In this document: positions 33,043-34,077 of the stretch, in pieces
How the letters are laid out: each line of letters begins with the position of its first letter
How positions within the stretch are numbered: the stretch's first letter is position 1
NCBI GenBank assembly: GCA_017535785.1
Contig: JAFXTN010000013.1
Location: forward strand, 1-34,077
Length of the DNA stretch: 34,077 bases
Reading direction: 5' to 3'
Source: Butyrivibrio sp.
GTDB lineage: Bacteria > Bacillota > Clostridia > Lachnospirales > Lachnospiraceae
Made by a program: the position numbers and the translations under genes
The notes under the pieces: model-generated
The model's database searches: none
What the model was told of the DNA's origin: nothing
The model's input: the letters and a program-made list of their open reading frames with translations, nothing else

Positions 33043-33735
33043 ATGATTTACTCAACAGAGGTAAAGAATATGTGTCCCGTAACACAAGGGGTACATCATG
33101 GCGCTGCCCCTATTCCCGAAGAGGCTAAGTGGGTTCAGTCCAAAGAGGTTAAGGATATTTCCGGCTATACACACGGTATTGGTTGGTGCGCACCTCAGCA
33201 GGGTTGCTGCAAGCTTTCACTTAACGTTAAGGAAGGTATCATTCAGGAGGCACTTGTAGAGACAATCGGTTGCTCAGGAATGACTCATTCAGCAGCTATG
33301 GCATCTGAGATACTTCCCGGACTTACAGTTCTTGAGGCTCTCAACACAGACCTTGTTTGTGACGCTATCAACACAGCTATGAGAGAGCTCTTCCTTCAGA
33401 TCGTATACGGAAGAACACAGTCTGCATTCTCAGAGGGCGGACTTGTTATCGGTGCAGGTCTTGAGGATCTTGGTAAGGGTGCTCGTTCAATGGTTGGTAC
33501 AACTTACGGAACACTTGATAAGGGACCTCGTTATCTTGAGCTTACTGATGGTTACATCACAGAGGTTGCTCTTGATGAGAACGACGAGATCATCGGATAC
33601 AAGTATGTTAACTTCGGCAAGATGATGGACTTCATCAAGGCCGGTGATGACGCTAACACAGCTATAGAGAAGGCTAAGGGTCAGTACGGACGTGTTGCTG
33701 ACGCTGCCAGATTCATTGATCCCAGAAAAGAGTAA
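33043..33735 (+). CDS. Iron-sulfur cluster assembly scaffold protein (NifU-like)
   Basis: A 230-residue protein. ATG 33043 follows AAGGAG at 33028-33033; the ATG at 33025 is inside that region. The NifU/IscU-like core carries CAPQQGCCKL and ETIGCSGMTHSAAMASEIL, with candidate cluster cysteines, and a fused C-terminal region (GARSMVGTTYGTLDKGPRYLEL onward). Together with the GGGtGRT gene 23 bp downstream it forms a pair I know from anaerobic Firmicutes. Likely role: building Fe-S clusters on a transient scaffold. Codon bias indicates high expression. Confidence 0.8.
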   Translation: MIYSTEVKNMCPVTQGVHHGAAPIPEEAKWVQSKEVKDISGYTHGIGWCAPQQGCCKLSLNVKEGIIQEALVETIGCSGMTHSAAMASEILPGLTVLEALNTDLVCDAINTAMRELFLQIVYGRTQSAFSEGGLVIGAGLEDLGKGARSMVGTTYGTLDKGPRYLELTDGYITEVALDENDEIIGYKYVNFGKMMDFIKAGDDANTAIEKAKGQYGRVADAARFIDPRKE

Positions 33736-33758
33736 TTGAAGGTAAGGAGGAATATAAA

Positions 33759-34077
33759 ATGGCTTTATTTGAATCATATGAAAGAAGAGAGCCCCAGATC
33801 CTGGCTTGCCTTAAGGAATATGGGATTTCTTCAGTAGAAGAGTGTAAAGATATTACAATGGCTGCAGGCATCGATGTTTACAAGCTCATCGAGGGCATCC
33901 AGCCTATCTGCTTCGAGAACGCTAAGTGGGCTTACACAGTAGGTGCTGCTATCGCAATCAAGAAGGGATGCCGCAAGGCTTCTGAGGCTGCTGCTGCAAT
34001 CGGTATCGGTCTTCAGGCTTTCTGTATTCCCGGATCTGTTGCTGACCGCCGTAAGGTAGGTCTTGGACATGGTAACC
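33759..34077 (+). CDS. GGGtGRT protein, 5' part
   Basis: The ATG at 33759 has AAGGAGG 8 bases upstream. The 106 visible residues (MALFESYERREPQIL..., then GIQPICFENAKWAYTVGAAIAIKKG and GLQAFCIPGSVADRRKVGLGHGN) match the N-terminus of the GGGtGRT family, usually about 330 residues long, found beside NifU-like scaffolds. The cysteines in GIQPICFEN and AFCIPGS are conserved in my recollection of the family. The gene is cut by the right edge of the window, so the motif that gives the family its name is not visible. Confidence 0.85.
   Translation, partial: MALFESYERREPQILACLKEYGISSVEECKDITMAAGIDVYKLIEGIQPICFENAKWAYTVGAAIAIKKGCRKASEAAAAIGIGLQAFCIPGSVADRRKVGLGHGN

Noticed and set aside
33831-34070. 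Minus-strand ORF at the right edge
   Set aside because: It lies entirely opposite the conserved GGGtGRT coding sequence.

Overview
The window reads as chromosomal DNA from an anaerobic, low-to-moderate GC Firmicute, most likely a Lachnospiraceae-type clostridium (Butyrivibrio/Lachnospira-like). Grounds: strong GGAGG ribosome binding sites with occasional TTG and GTG starts, clostridial gene families (GlpK plus two FAD oxidoreductases plus DUF1667, an Fe-S scaffold plus GGGtGRT pair, a helix-turn-helix/superoxide reductase fusion), and every supported gene on the + strand. No rRNA or tRNA gene was seen. The genus is an inference.

Layout. 1-296: a regular non-coding array in which an 8-bp motif alternates in orientation with a 53-bp period; it runs off the left edge. 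366-3318: an AT-rich run of small genes that look like immunity proteins, plus a PC4/YdbC-like gene and one broken gene, closed by a strong terminator. 3445-10411: accessory single genes and small operons: a SnoaL-like/histidine phosphatase pair, an Rpn nuclease with an apparent internal start, three GNATs (one a remnant), a chromate-transporter remnant, two paralogous Cys-rich miniproteins, a DUF4261 protein and a HIT hydrolase. 10450-13922: an SMP-30 lactonase and a large secreted Ala/Glu-rich coiled-coil protein. 14099-19122: a long co-directional run (VOC, GNAT, HAD, histidine phosphatase, Dabb, PlsC-like, PAP2, E2-like). 19180-23982: glycerol kinase and an anaerobic glycerol-3-phosphate oxidation module. 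24162-25761: a cysteine hydrolase, a small ORF and the HTH/superoxide reductase fusion. 26081-32799: argH, asd, a degenerate ATPase/DUF234 protein, topB and a left-handed beta-helix protein. 33043-end: an Fe-S scaffold and a GGGtGRT protein cut by the right edge, behind a structured leader.

The most unusual signal is a family of structured repeats. The 1-296 array, a pair of hairpins straddling the end of the glp operon (23971-24062) and a three-arm element after the HTH/superoxide reductase gene (25774-25841) share one layout: inverted arms spaced about 25-29 bp start to start, giving a 53-55 bp period, arms that differ between loci but mostly stay complementary within a hairpin, and a similar A-rich loop. 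This looks like a dispersed structural element whose function is unknown. The second strongest signal is the Rpn gene, which has a near-perfect internal Shine-Dalgarno and ATG that would produce a 92-residue C-terminal protein carrying a four-residue tandem repeat, matching the gene-within-gene Rpn toxin-antitoxin arrangement. Other notable points are a P-loop ATPase that has lost its P-loop and nuclease residues yet overlaps topB, and a structured leader in front of the Fe-S scaffold operon.
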